Origin: Methylomonas sp. ZR1
Lineage (GTDB): Bacteria > Pseudomonadota > Gammaproteobacteria > Methylococcales > Methylomonadaceae
Length of the DNA stretch: 64,000 bases
Reading direction: 5' to 3'
Assembly (NCBI RefSeq): GCF_013141865.1
Contig: NZ_RCST01000001.1
Span: 186,001 to 250,000, forward strand
Shown piece by piece: positions 48,801 to 55,814 of this stretch. Each line of letters opens with the position of its first letter. The first letter of the stretch is position 1. The position numbers and the translations under genes are program-made. The notes beneath the pieces were generated by a model. It saw only the letters and a program-made list of their open reading frames with translations, had not been told where the DNA came from and did no database searches.

Positions 48801-49772
48801 TATAACGACGTTATCGGTTCCCGCTGTGGGGTTGACCAACGCCCAAATTTCGACGGCGTGATTGGCTGCTGTGCGCCCTACGCGGGTGAGATCGGCGGTA
48901 CCGTATTTAACGCTGTTGACCCCAGCGCTGCCGTCATCAATGGCAATCTCGACAAATAGTACCCGGTCGAAGCCGGCACTGACCGTATGCGACCACGTCA
49001 GTTGGTTGGTGCTGGTGCTGCTGGTGGATGTCACTGTGCCATTGGCAGTTACCGCCATCAAGCCAGTCCATTCGCTTTGACCCGCCGCGCTGACTACAAC
49101 TTCGGTTTCGACGTCGCCGGTTTGGTATTCAAGTAGCCAGTCCCCTCCCAAATCCGCACTGCCGGTGGTATCTTCCGACGCCGCGACGTCGATATTGGTG
49201 ATCCCGGACAGATAATCGACAAAACTCTGCCCAAATTGCGTTTCCGCGACATTACAGCCGTAAATCAGAATATCGCCGTCGGTATTGAAGGCATCTCCCC
49301 AGGCGCTGATGTCGGTCTGGTTTTGAATCAAGGTATCGAAATTGAGTTGACTGTTGCCTAAATCCAGGCTGCCGTCGCTGCCGTGCGAGATGATATGCAC
49401 CGCGTCCAGATTGTCGCGCTCGGCCAGAATCTGCGTGATTTGTTGAATGCCGTCAGTGCTACTGTCCAGCGTAATGATTTCCAGATTACGGTTGGAAACG
49501 TCGCTGCTTTTGATGTCGTTTAATAGCGATTCGTAGCCCTGGACGCGGGTATCGACAAACACGATTTCATTGCGGCTGGTCTCGCTGGTGCTGGTTTGCG
49601 CGGGGGGCTGTTGGGTGTCGGCGGGCGGTGTCGCGTTGGCGTAGGTCGCGTTGGGGGCCATGAGTTGTTCGGTCAAAAGCCCCTCGATGCCGCCGGAGAA
49701 CAGCTGTCGAGATTCCAACTCTTCCAGAATCGGTTTGGAGTGGTAGTGCTTGAGATGTGACTTTGAATTCAT
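39801..49772 (-). CDS. Giant LEPR-XLL/DUF4347 surface protein
   Basis: 3323 residues. The N-terminus has a LEPR-XLL-type motif (PILEELESRQLFSGG, about 14-28) instead of a normal signal peptide. A DUF4347 domain follows (about 68-240: IVFVDTRVQGYESLL, HIISHGSDGSLDLG, LIYGCNVAE). Then come a LamG-like domain (about 560-770), Cadherin-like/VCBS-type repeats, a right-handed beta-helix (about 1110-1590, NVISGN-type units), an NPCBM-like domain (about 2230-2370) and CSPG/Cadherin-like repeats. The C-terminus has one hydrophobic segment (IILGTSAGLTAGFVSWILRAG, about 3250) and a charged tail of some 60 residues. No type I secretion Gly/Asp nonapeptides are visible at the end. It is likely a surface or adhesion protein. 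A divergent gene cluster with a SecA-like motor and HlyD proteins may export it. Confidence 0.9.
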   Translation of the reverse strand: MNSKSHLKHYHSKPILEELESRQLFSGGIEGLLTEQLMAPNATYANATPPADTQQPPAQTSTSETSRNEIVFVDTRVQGYESLLNDIKSSDVSNRNLEIITLDSSTDGIQQITQILAERDNLDAVHIISHGSDGSLDLGNSQLNFDTLIQNQTDISAWGDAFNTDGDILIYGCNVAETQFGQSFVDYLSGITNIDVAASEDTTGSADLGGDWLLEYQTGDVETEVVVSAAGQSEWTGLMAVTANGTVTSTSSTSTNQLTWSHTVSAGFDRVLFVEIAIDDGSAGVNSVKYGTADLTRVGRTAANHAVEIWALVNPTAGTDNVVISFTGNTEAAAGASTFNGVNQSMPYGTYAGNTGTTGLLGGSGTVNVASATGDLVIDVQYWKAISADTTGTGQTSQWSSSPLLSTAKAGSSVAEGASSVTMSGSALLAADWSIGAVSIKASINTAPVNTVPAAQTTNEDTAKVFSSANGNAITITDADAGGANNEITLTVTNGTLTLGGTTGLTFAAGDGTADNTMRFRGTASAINTALNGLSFTPTAEYSGSATLTLATKDSVLLSLDIDTGLLGRYAFDNTSALETDSSPAAGSTASVVNGTSVNDTTRGNVLSLAGDGYVQTTGVYGQPSSVTLAAWVNLTSADTGGAEVISLGDNVILRLDAGGKIKGSYVDSGTFRFTETATTLAGTGWHHVAYTIDSVAHTQAVYIDGVAVASTAYTTSIAYSQGTNSFIGKHGNGGTTYDFNGKIDEARIYNRALTGAEIAALAGDLTLTDTDTVAITVTAVNDAPLISAIEATTLAYTENGTATEITSGLVLTEVDNANLSSATVQISGNYASGQDVLAFTDQNGITGSWNASTGTLTLTGTATVAQYQTALRSVTYQNTSDAPSTASRAVSFSVTDGTTASNIGTRSISVAAVNDAPVNSLPANSYTAVNTSKTFSSANGNALQIADADAASSNVQVTLSISHGSLTLASNAGLTLVSGTNGSSSMIYSGTVSAINTALNNGLTFTPASNYRGLAQLTMTTSDQGNTGSGGTLTDTDVLDVHVGAIVVTNTSDTISASADTSSISALIASDGGDGISLREAIAAANNTAGTDYIYFGISGSSVHTINLTAPLTITSQVVLDATSDDSFSANKPAIVLNGAGSIQDGIQLYGGSDGSTMRGLVIQNFTGSGITIAGSSGNTIAGNWIGLNATGTGAAANAVGVSIWNSANNIIGGSSAADRNVISGNTSLGIGLNTDNGSTTGNVIKGNYIGTDASGANAVGNANQGVWVSAAGNSIGGTVAGEGNVISGTTNWVGIQLEAPASNNLIAGNLIGLNATGTAALANAGGGIYVQSANNTIGGTTVAARNVISGNSSSGITLTGGSANGNVITGNYIGTDISGMVDLGNANSGITIESSGNTVGGTTSGAGNLISGNNYSGIFINGESADNNIVQGNYIGTDVSGNAGLANSWDGISVIGGADNTLIGSTTAADRNVIAGNTEAGIYISDSGTTGTVVQGNYIGVGADGVTALGNGMQGVAIENSATSSLIGGATAGAGNIIANNDVGITVVGTSSSNVFLENSIYGNTRLGIDLADDGATANDAGDVDSGPNSLLNTMVLTRAVVNGTNLTFSGTYNGAANSYYRIEVYSDATASGEGRTFLNALNMAVGGSGSASMSFNFSDARLATGQYITVTATRTDSSYSTFYETSEFSNTIVTATPDSAPVGQDHSITVTEDTAYTFSTADFPFTDADGNNLSQVWIESLPGAGTLFLNGVAAQELDAISAADIQSGKLTYTPAANGTDATSFLFSIVDSGSNYGGGQTLDSTANTLTINISAVNDAPVLSATEGTTLAYTENGSATAITATLALSDADNTNLSGATVQITGNYASGQDVLAFTNQNGITGSWNTSTGTLTLSGTATVSQYQTALRSVTYQNTSDAPSTASRAVSFSVTDGTTASNIGTRSISVAAVNDAPVLSFATGSVSYPENAGAVILAPTATVTDADSTDFNGGQLVVSFSANGQAEDRLAIRNQGTASGQIGVSGSNVSYGGVVMGTFTGGTDGTTPLVISFNSNASVAAAQALGRNITYQNVSDAPSNLVRTLQGYLTDGDGGTSNVVSGTLSIIASNDAPVVTSASLTLSEGQTVTLSAANFGVTDPDNNSFTYTVSNVSGGIFQLTTNLGFNINSFTSTQLSNNQVQFVDDDNEVAPSFSVAVSDGSANSNTLAATINYTAANEAPTDIAATRYLSEQSYLTKSMYDLTLDTGHSGYGIVLDGVSYARGLGTHPAASGNGYGYVDYAVNGATSFKATIGINDYQTGSYGKVQFYVYVDGVQTYSSPILNSTSTPIDLNIDVTGASTLRLAIDNANNGNAFDHGVWANARLEGGTVALASIAENTAIGTVVGSVVGVDNDLRENWSYALINDAGGRFAINANTGQITVANDSLLNYEAATSHDIIIRATDTGGLSVDKTFTISLADVNEVPVISSASLTLNEGDTVTLSSANFGVSDPDNTSFTYTVSSVSGGYFQLSSAAGNSITQFTSADLSGGLVQFVDDGNEVAPSFSMTVNDGALNSNTLAATIHYTAVNDNTPAISSGSSASVNENSPINTVVYTATGSDADGNPMTWSLSGTDAGLLTIDANSGAVTLNAFADYESKSSYSFDVVASDGTLSSSQAVTLAVANLNDNPVSAVSDNNATANSVAENTANGTVVGITALASDADTGATISYSLTDNANGRFAIDSSTGVVTVADGSLLDYEAATSHSITVLATSSDGSTNSQSFTINITNLNDNAPLLSATNLTLSEGQTVTLSAADFVVSDADSSDFTFTISALTGGYFQLTTAPGIAITSFTGAQLAANQVQFVDDANEAPPNFNATASDGTLNSNTLAATINYSSLNDVPVLTSASLTLNEGETVTLSAANFGVTDPDNASVTYALSSVSGGYFQLTTNPGISVTSFNSTQLAAGQVQFVDDSNEVAPRFDVTVSDGSLSSNTLSATIYYTGINDAPIINNLGLTVSEGETVTLSAAHFGITDPDSDSFTYTVGDVTGGYFQLASRAGLPITGFTSAQLTANQVQFIDDGNNESAPSFSLSVNDGLAGSTAIAAKINYIASNDTTSTLHDIIRYNPKNGLNDKNQGDDAQTHISASQHASTDQFAVIVDLTPHADQLTHESPPDKQATDNRFILESNAWIDNGNSPRLSGLMDTNKNEEPRRNETSRKYHFESRIPSIDEYRIDSQTTLSEQEEVEFWNRLENIHKQMSDPTVVEDANPVNIKIILGTSAGLTAGFVSWILRAGSLMASFMSTVPLLKRFDPLPIMRSVKKSRLAKDNEAKELDSVSSLSEDTP
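43921..44051 (-). repeat. Long direct repeat within the giant gene, copy 2
   Basis: 131 nt that match 47032-47162 with one mismatch. They encode the same stretch of a Cadherin-like unit (SDAPSTASRAVSFSVTDG...). The offset of 3111 nt is a multiple of 3, so recombination between the copies would delete 1037 codons in frame. Confidence 0.85.
47032..47162 (-). repeat. Long direct repeat within the giant gene, copy 1
   Basis: See 43921-44051. The copies bracket the beta-helix region. Confidence 0.85.
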
Positions 49773-50148
49773 GGGCGTTGAAAGTTGCAGTTTGACCGAT
49801 GAGCATGGAACGCCGTTGGCATCGGATGCCTTAGATGCTGCTAGAGTTTAGCGACTTCGCTTTAATTATTCTGTGATTGCAGCAAATAATCCGTAATAGA
49901 ACACAGATAAGCCTGCTCAAAATGTGCAGTGGTTAAGTGTCGGAGGGTATATGGAAAAAATGGAGCGCTTGTGGCTTTTATTTGTATTAGCCCCACTCTT
50001 AAATACCGATCACCCCTCAAAGAGCAAACCAGCTTGAGTTTCGACGACCTCAGCCCGAACGGAATACCGGTAGTTTCCCTACTACAGCTCCGGTTTCCAT
50101 TCTATACTTCCGCTTGATTTAAACACTGTCTAATTTGGAGGGACGCCC
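49773..50148. other. Divergent promoter region
   Basis: 376 bp between the giant gene (minus) and the HDOD operon (plus). Both promoters must lie here. TTGGAGGGACGCCC directly before the TTG at 50149 is a good ribosome-binding site. I see no clear operator palindrome. A small reading frame (49951-50037) is listed separately. Confidence 0.6.
49951..50037 (+). CDS. Possible 28-aa small protein
   Basis: MEKMERLWLLFVLAPLLN... with a hydrophobic core, preceded by GGAGGG 3 nt before the ATG. The spacing is short, and there is no family to support it. It could be a leader peptide for the HDOD operon or chance. Confidence 0.2.
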   Translation: MEKMERLWLLFVLAPLLNTDHPSKSKPA

Positions 50149-51015
50149 TTGCTTGATCCTGCCGAGATCGATTCGCAAGCAGATTTGATCGAACACACCT
50201 TGCAAGAAATCAAAGGTTTGGTTTCTTTGCCCGAGGTATATCAGAAAGTTAGAAATTTGATCGACGATCCTAATTCGGACATCGAGCATTTTGTTGAAGT
50301 TGTGGCCAGCGATTCCAACTTAAGCGTAGCCGTGTTGCGGGTCGCCAACAGCGCTTTTTTTGGTTTTCCGGGAAAGATCGACAGCTTGAGTCGCGCCGTC
50401 AATATGTTGGGCATCGGGCAGTTACATGACTTGGTGCTCGCTACCTCGGCGATTGCCTCGTTAAAATTGCCCAATGAGATCATGCCGCTGAAAACCTTTT
50501 GGCGGTTCAGCTTGTTCTCGGCGGTGTTGACCCGGTTGTTGGCAAGCCAGCTAAAATTCCCCAAGAGCGAACGCCTGTTTGTGATTGGTTTGTTGTATGA
50601 AATAGGGCATCTGGTGCTTTACGCAAAGCACCCTGAGTTGGCGAAACGCGCGATGGAACTGTCCCGGAATAACCAGGAATTACTGCACATCGCTGAACAA
50701 AAACTGTTGGGTATGCATTATGGCGAGATCGGTGCCAAACTCATGGCGCAATGGTGTTTGCCGGCGCATTTTCAAGACATTGTGCATTATCAGCCCACCC
50801 CTGACCTTGCCCCGGATCAGCGCAGGGAAACCGCACTACTGCATCTGGTGCGGGCCTGCGCCGAAAAATACATATCAGGGCATATGCGCGCAATCGAGGA
50901 AAGCGTATCCGCGGACATTTGGGAAATTTTGCAACTCAATGCCGAACAGTTGGCAGAGACTGTCGAACAAGCTTTAAAAGCCGCGACTGAGATGGAAAAG
51001 CTCATGTTCAATTAA
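50149..51015 (+). CDS. HDOD-domain protein 1
   Basis: 288 residues from a TTG start with GGAGGG upstream; the next in-frame ATG is too far inside. The HDOD fold is clear: LPEVYQKVRNLIDDPNSDIE, ANSAFFGFPGKIDSLSRAVNMLG, LFVIGLLYEIGHLVLY. HDOD proteins are HD-like but usually lack nucleotide hydrolysis and act in signalling. It is the first gene of the plus-strand cluster and resembles the next gene (paralogue). A c-di-GMP or stress-signal link is inferred from the neighbouring GGDEF gene only. Confidence 0.88.
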   Translation: MLDPAEIDSQADLIEHTLQEIKGLVSLPEVYQKVRNLIDDPNSDIEHFVEVVASDSNLSVAVLRVANSAFFGFPGKIDSLSRAVNMLGIGQLHDLVLATSAIASLKLPNEIMPLKTFWRFSLFSAVLTRLLASQLKFPKSERLFVIGLLYEIGHLVLYAKHPELAKRAMELSRNNQELLHIAEQKLLGMHYGEIGAKLMAQWCLPAHFQDIVHYQPTPDLAPDQRRETALLHLVRACAEKYISGHMRAIEESVSADIWEILQLNAEQLAETVEQALKAATEMEKLMFN

Positions 51016-51021
51016 GCCGCT

Positions 51022-51903
51022 ATGAGAGCTGAACAACAATTCCTTTGCGATTTGGCCGAAAAAATTTCGATGCCTGAGGTGTATCTGAAAATCAGGCTGT
51101 TATTAGAAAAGCCGGATGCCAGAATCCGCGACTATGTCGCTGTGCTGCAAACCGATTCTATGTTGACCGTCCGTATAATCCGCATGGCCAATAGCCGCTT
51201 CTTTGGCTTTAACCGCAAAGCCTACGATCTCTACGATGCAATCAGCTTGATTGGTACCATTCAGTTGCATGATTTGCTGTTGAGTAGCCTGTGCATGCGC
51301 ACGTTTTGCAATATTCCCGACGCGGTGATGGACTTGAAGGAGTTCTGGTTGCATGGCATCGAATGCGGCATCGCCTGCCGTACGCTGGCTAAACTGGCCG
51401 GACTACCCGCTGGACATCGTTTTTTTGCACTGGGGTTGTTATTGGAAATCGGCCACGCGGCGATGTTTGTCAAAGCCCCGGAACAGGCGCTGGACGCATT
51501 GCTGGCAAGCCGGAAGCAGGGCTTGCCGATTGACGAGCAGGAACGGCTGTTGTTTGGCTTTGATTATTGTCAGTTGGGCTCGGAGTTGATGCGTTTATGG
51601 CATTTACCCGAGGTGTATTCGCATATCATCGGTCACCAACTGCATCCCGAACTTACCGATCCGCATTATCGCAACGAAACCTATCTGGTTTATCTGGCGC
51701 AGCAAGTGTTTGCGGAGCCGGAACAATTTAACCAAGCGCTCAGTGGCTTAAAGGATAGCCAGCAACAATTTGCCGCCATCCCCAGTAATTTGAAAGACCT
51801 GGTCAGTCAGGAAATAGCCAACCATCTCGATGACATATTTCTGATGTTGTGCCCGCAGAGTGTGGTTCAGAGTAATGCTTGTGCGGAAGGTTTTCCGTCA
51901 TGA
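51022..51903 (+). CDS. HDOD-domain protein 2
   Basis: 293 residues, related to the preceding protein: MPEVYLKIRLLLEKPDARIR, MANSRFFGFNRKAYDLYDAI, RFFALGLLLEIGHAAMFVKA. Its ATG lies 6 nt after the stop of the first HDOD gene. It overlaps the next gene by 4 nt (ATGA at 51900-51903). A pair of HDOD genes heading a secretion-like cluster is unusual. Confidence 0.88.
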   Translation: MRAEQQFLCDLAEKISMPEVYLKIRLLLEKPDARIRDYVAVLQTDSMLTVRIIRMANSRFFGFNRKAYDLYDAISLIGTIQLHDLLLSSLCMRTFCNIPDAVMDLKEFWLHGIECGIACRTLAKLAGLPAGHRFFALGLLLEIGHAAMFVKAPEQALDALLASRKQGLPIDEQERLLFGFDYCQLGSELMRLWHLPEVYSHIIGHQLHPELTDPHYRNETYLVYLAQQVFAEPEQFNQALSGLKDSQQQFAAIPSNLKDLVSQEIANHLDDIFLMLCPQSVVQSNACAEGFPS

Positions 51904-53648
51904 GCGTTAGATTTGCCCAACAGTGGTTGGAGATAGTCTGCCGCATTGTGCCGGAAACTGAGGCTGCGGCATTGATGGTGAGCGATGCGGATGGCAAAAC
52001 GCTGCGGCTGTTGGCGAAATGGCCGGAGAACCTCGCCGATGCTGCTGAGCTATCGGCTATTTGCAAACTCACACTGGATAAAAATCAACCCAGCTACATG
52101 CCTAATGTGGCAAAGCCTGATCAACGGCAATATGACTTTTTCGGTCTGCCGGTATTTGACGGTTCGGTACTATTAGGTGTGATTGCGCTCAAACTGGAGC
52201 ATGCTGTTGCTGATCGGCGCGCGGCTGTTTTTACCGCGCTGGAGCAGAGCGTGGAGTGGTGGCGTTTGGCGCAAGGCCGTTTGCAGCAGAACGACGATTT
52301 TTACAGCTCCGTAGTCGGTTTGCTGGCGGCTTGTTTCGAGCAAAATAGTTACCGCGAGGTTTTGATTAGCCTGGGTACGGAATTGACGCGCATGCTGGGT
52401 TGCGATCGGGTTGCCATTGGCGAATTCAAAGACAACTACAGTACGGTAGTGGCGATTTCCAACAACGCGCAAATCGACCAGCAGGCCAATCTGTTGCAAA
52501 AAATCGCCGATGCGATGGACGAAGCTATCGAGCAGGATAGCGTGGTGGTGGTTCCTGACGTCAAATCGGTCAGCATCCAGCGCGCCCATCAGGAAGTCGT
52601 CCGCAAGTATGGCTATGGATCATTGCTGACCGTGCCTATGCTGCATGACGGTCAGTTTATCGGCGCGGTTACCCTGCTACGCAGCGAAGAACAATCCTTT
52701 GATAAGGAAACCGTGCTACTTTGCCAACAAGCCCTGGCGCTGATCTCGCCCTTTCTGGCCTTAAAAAAACTCGACGAACAAGCGTTGTCGGTAAAAATCG
52801 GCATCAAGCTTAAACAGCGGCTGGCCGAACTGATGGGCGTCAAACACTTCAAAGTGAAATTGACCGCCCTGGGCTTGGTGTTGTTCTTGTTGATCAGCTC
52901 TGTGTGGCGCAGTGATTTTCGGGTGACCGCCAACGCGGTGTTGGAAGGCAAAATTCAGCGGGTGGTCGCTGCGCCCATTTCCGGATTTTTGCAATCGGCG
53001 GCGGTACGGGCCGGCGATACGGTGCGGCAAGGCGAATTCATGGCTAGCCTGGACGATGCGGAATTACAACTGGAATTAAGCAAGCTGGACGGGCAGTTGC
53101 AAAAATTCCGTCGCGAATACCGCGAAGCCCTGTCTGGTGGTGATCTCGTGAAAGTCAGGGTCATTAGCGCGCAAATCGACCAGGCCGATGCGGAGATGGA
53201 GCTGACCCGCCAGCAGTTACAGAAAATCAATCTGGCCGCGCCATTCGATGGAGTGGTGATTGAAGGCGATTTGAGTCAGAAGCTCGGTTCACCGGTCGAA
53301 CGCGGTGAAATCCTGTTCAAAATTGCCCCGTTGGAAGGTTACCGCATCATCCTGAAGGTGGATGAAAGCCTGATTTCCTATGTGCAGGCAGGTCAAAAAG
53401 GCTCTTTGGTGTTGGCCAGTATGCCCAGCCGGACCTTTCCGCTACAGGTGCAAAAAATTACCGCAGTGGCCAAAACCGATAGCGGCAAGAATATCTTCCG
53501 CGTCGAAGCCAGTCTGGAAAATGCGCCTGAACTATTACGGCCGGGCATGGAGGGTGTTGGCAAGATCGAAGCCGGACGCGCTAGTTTATTGTGGATCTGG
53601 AGCCACGACATGCTGGCTTGGCTGCGTTTGTGGATTTGGTCCTGGTGA
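51900..53648 (+). CDS. GAF-domain membrane fusion (HlyD-like) protein
   Basis: 582 residues from the ATG at 51900, which overlaps the HDOD2 stop. The cytoplasmic part (1-310) holds two GAF-like segments. Then comes one transmembrane helix (LTALGLVLFLLISSVW, about 320-336). The outer part is HlyD-like: a lipoyl half-motif (APISGFLQSAAVRAGDTVRQGEFMA), a coiled coil and the second half (INLAAPFDGVVIEGDLSQ), then a beta-barrel. The fusion of a sensor to a periplasmic adaptor suggests gating of export by an internal signal (inference). Confidence 0.85.
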   Translation: MSVRFAQQWLEIVCRIVPETEAAALMVSDADGKTLRLLAKWPENLADAAELSAICKLTLDKNQPSYMPNVAKPDQRQYDFFGLPVFDGSVLLGVIALKLEHAVADRRAAVFTALEQSVEWWRLAQGRLQQNDDFYSSVVGLLAACFEQNSYREVLISLGTELTRMLGCDRVAIGEFKDNYSTVVAISNNAQIDQQANLLQKIADAMDEAIEQDSVVVVPDVKSVSIQRAHQEVVRKYGYGSLLTVPMLHDGQFIGAVTLLRSEEQSFDKETVLLCQQALALISPFLALKKLDEQALSVKIGIKLKQRLAELMGVKHFKVKLTALGLVLFLLISSVWRSDFRVTANAVLEGKIQRVVAAPISGFLQSAAVRAGDTVRQGEFMASLDDAELQLELSKLDGQLQKFRREYREALSGGDLVKVRVISAQIDQADAEMELTRQQLQKINLAAPFDGVVIEGDLSQKLGSPVERGEILFKIAPLEGYRIILKVDESLISYVQAGQKGSLVLASMPSRTFPLQVQKITAVAKTDSGKNIFRVEASLENAPELLRPGMEGVGKIEAGRASLLWIWSHDMLAWLRLWIWSW

Positions 53649-53669
53649 ATCGGATGCTGAGGTTTGCTC

Positions 53670-55814
53670 ATGGCTAACGAACTGTTCAGCCCGCACTGGT
53701 ACCGGGTCGCCAAGCTCAAACCCAAATTGCATAGCCATATCGAGATTCATCGCCACGAGTACCGCGGCCTGATCTGGTACATCCTGGAAGACCCTAATAC
53801 CGCCCGCCATCAGCGCTTTAACAGCCTGGCCTACCAGTTCATCGGGCTGTTGGACGGCAAGTTGAGCGTACAAGAGATTGCCGACATCCTGAATCGGCAG
53901 TTGGGCGACTATGCCCCCAGCCAACAAGACCTTATTCAACTACTGGGGCAATTGCATCAGGCCGATTTGATTCAAACCGAAGCCTTGGTCAACACCGAAG
54001 AATTGTTTGAGCGTCAGGCGCGTTTAAGCAGTGCGAAAAGCAATCAGCGATTGTTGAATCCGCTCTCGCTGAAATTGCCGTTGTGGGATCCGGACGAGTT
54101 TCTCAGCAAACATGCGTCTAAAGTGGCGGGTCTGTTCAGCGTCAAGTTCGGCGTGGTCTGGCTGCTAGTCATTGCAATTGCTTCGCTGCAAGCAGGGGCT
54201 AATTGGCCGGAAATCAGTCATCATTTTGAACTGAACGCCTTGGCTCCCTACAATTTTTTGATCATGTTCTTGTTGTACCCCTTGATCAAAATCCTGCATG
54301 AATTGGGGCATGGCTTTGCGATGAAGTTGAAAGGCGGCGAAGTGCATGAAATGGGTGTCAATTTTTTATTGTTCATGCCGGTGCCTTACGTCAATGTCTC
54401 CGCCGCCAACCATCTGCGTAACAAGTACGACCGGATGTTGATCAGCGCCGCGGGCATTTTGGTGGAAGGATTTCTGGCCGCGCTTGGCCTATTCTTGTTT
54501 TTGAGCACCGAGACCGGGTTTGTCCAGGATATGGGTTTCGACATCCTGCTGACCGGCGGCGTGTCGTCGTTGTTTTTTAACGGCAACCCGTTATTGAAGT
54601 ACGACGGCTATTACATTCTGGCCGATGCCTTGAGCATTCCGAATTTGTATCAGCGTTCAAGCCAAATCTGGGCTTATTTGGCCCAGCGCTATTTGTTTGA
54701 CTTGAAACAGGCGGTGTCGCCGGCCTCCGCGCCGGGCGAAACGGCTTGGTTTGTCATTTATAGTTTGGCATCGCTGACTTACCGCCTGATGATGTTGTGG
54801 TTTGTCTGTATTTATCTGACCGAAAAATTTTTCTCACTGGGTATCGTCGTTGCGTTGTTGATGGTGTCATTACAGGTCGTGTTTCCGCTGTATAAAGCCA
54901 TACGTTTTGTGTTTACCAGCCCCAGTCTGAGTCGGAAAAGAGATAAGGCGCTGTTGACCACGGCAGGCGTAGCCTTGTTGGTTGTTCTGGTTTTTGGTGC
55001 TTTGCCGATTCCCAATTACACGCTGGCTGAAGGCGTGGTGTGGCTACCCGATGAAGCGTTGATCAAGGTGGAGCAAGAGGGTTTCATCGGCGAATTGCTG
55101 GTGAAATCCAATCAGTTTGTGAATCAGGGTGATGTGTTGCTGACCATGCATGATGACGCATTGGAAGCCAAAGCCAAGATCGCTCGCGCCAAAGTGGCCG
55201 AGTTGCAAAGCCAATATCGGGCGGAGAAAGAAAACGATTTGGTGAAGGCGGAAATTTTGAAAGAATCGCTGCGCGTTGCGGAATCCGAACTGGATCATTT
55301 GAATCATAAATCCAGCGCGATGATCATTAGTGCTGCTAAATCCGGTTATATCCTGTTGCCCGATGCCGACGATCTGACTAGTAGCTATTTGCGCCAGGGT
55401 GAGTTGATTGGTTACATTCTGGATGAACAGCCACCGACCATCCGCATGGTGGTAACACAAGACAATATTGGCTTGCTAAGGCAAGGCAGTCCGGAAATCA
55501 GCGTGCGTCTGGTTAGCGACCCGTATCGCGAATACCCGGCCAACATCATCCGCCTGGCGCCGGAAGCGACCAATACGCTGCCCAGCCCGGCCCTGGCGAC
55601 CACCGGCGGCGGCAAGATCCGGGTGAATACGGAAAACGAACAAGACATGCAAACCCTGCAAAAAATCTTTTTGGTCGATCTGGACTTCTCGCCGCCGAAA
55701 AATCTGCCGATAGGTATGCGCGCTTATGTGCGGATCAACCATGGCGGCGAATCGATTATGACTCAGCTTTACCGCCGGGTACGTCAGGTATTTTTGAGGC
55801 AGTTCAATGTCTGA
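53670..55814 (+). CDS. PqqD-like / M50 peptidase / HlyD-like membrane protein
   Basis: 714 residues from the ATG at 53670 (GAGG upstream). Residues 1-100 resemble PqqD (QRFNSLAYQFIGLLDGKLSV), the peptide-binding domain of RiPP pathways. Residues about 165-430 are a multi-pass M50 zinc protease: HELGHGFAMKLKGGE (site HExxH) and NPLLKYDGYY (second Asp). Residues about 440-700 are HlyD-like with a lipoyl hairpin. The catalytic residues are present, so it could cleave a substrate in the membrane. The gene lies between the GAF-HlyD and SecA-like genes and overlaps the latter by 8 nt. Confidence 0.87.
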   Translation: MANELFSPHWYRVAKLKPKLHSHIEIHRHEYRGLIWYILEDPNTARHQRFNSLAYQFIGLLDGKLSVQEIADILNRQLGDYAPSQQDLIQLLGQLHQADLIQTEALVNTEELFERQARLSSAKSNQRLLNPLSLKLPLWDPDEFLSKHASKVAGLFSVKFGVVWLLVIAIASLQAGANWPEISHHFELNALAPYNFLIMFLLYPLIKILHELGHGFAMKLKGGEVHEMGVNFLLFMPVPYVNVSAANHLRNKYDRMLISAAGILVEGFLAALGLFLFLSTETGFVQDMGFDILLTGGVSSLFFNGNPLLKYDGYYILADALSIPNLYQRSSQIWAYLAQRYLFDLKQAVSPASAPGETAWFVIYSLASLTYRLMMLWFVCIYLTEKFFSLGIVVALLMVSLQVVFPLYKAIRFVFTSPSLSRKRDKALLTTAGVALLVVLVFGALPIPNYTLAEGVVWLPDEALIKVEQEGFIGELLVKSNQFVNQGDVLLTMHDDALEAKAKIARAKVAELQSQYRAEKENDLVKAEILKESLRVAESELDHLNHKSSAMIISAAKSGYILLPDADDLTSSYLRQGELIGYILDEQPPTIRMVVTQDNIGLLRQGSPEISVRLVSDPYREYPANIIRLAPEATNTLPSPALATTGGGKIRVNTENEQDMQTLQKIFLVDLDFSPPKNLPIGMRAYVRINHGGESIMTQLYRRVRQVFLRQFNV

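Noticed and set aside
49929..50117. A 62-codon open frame upstream of HDOD1
   Set aside because: No ribosome-binding site at its start and no recognisable protein features; the shorter frame at 49951 is slightly better supported.
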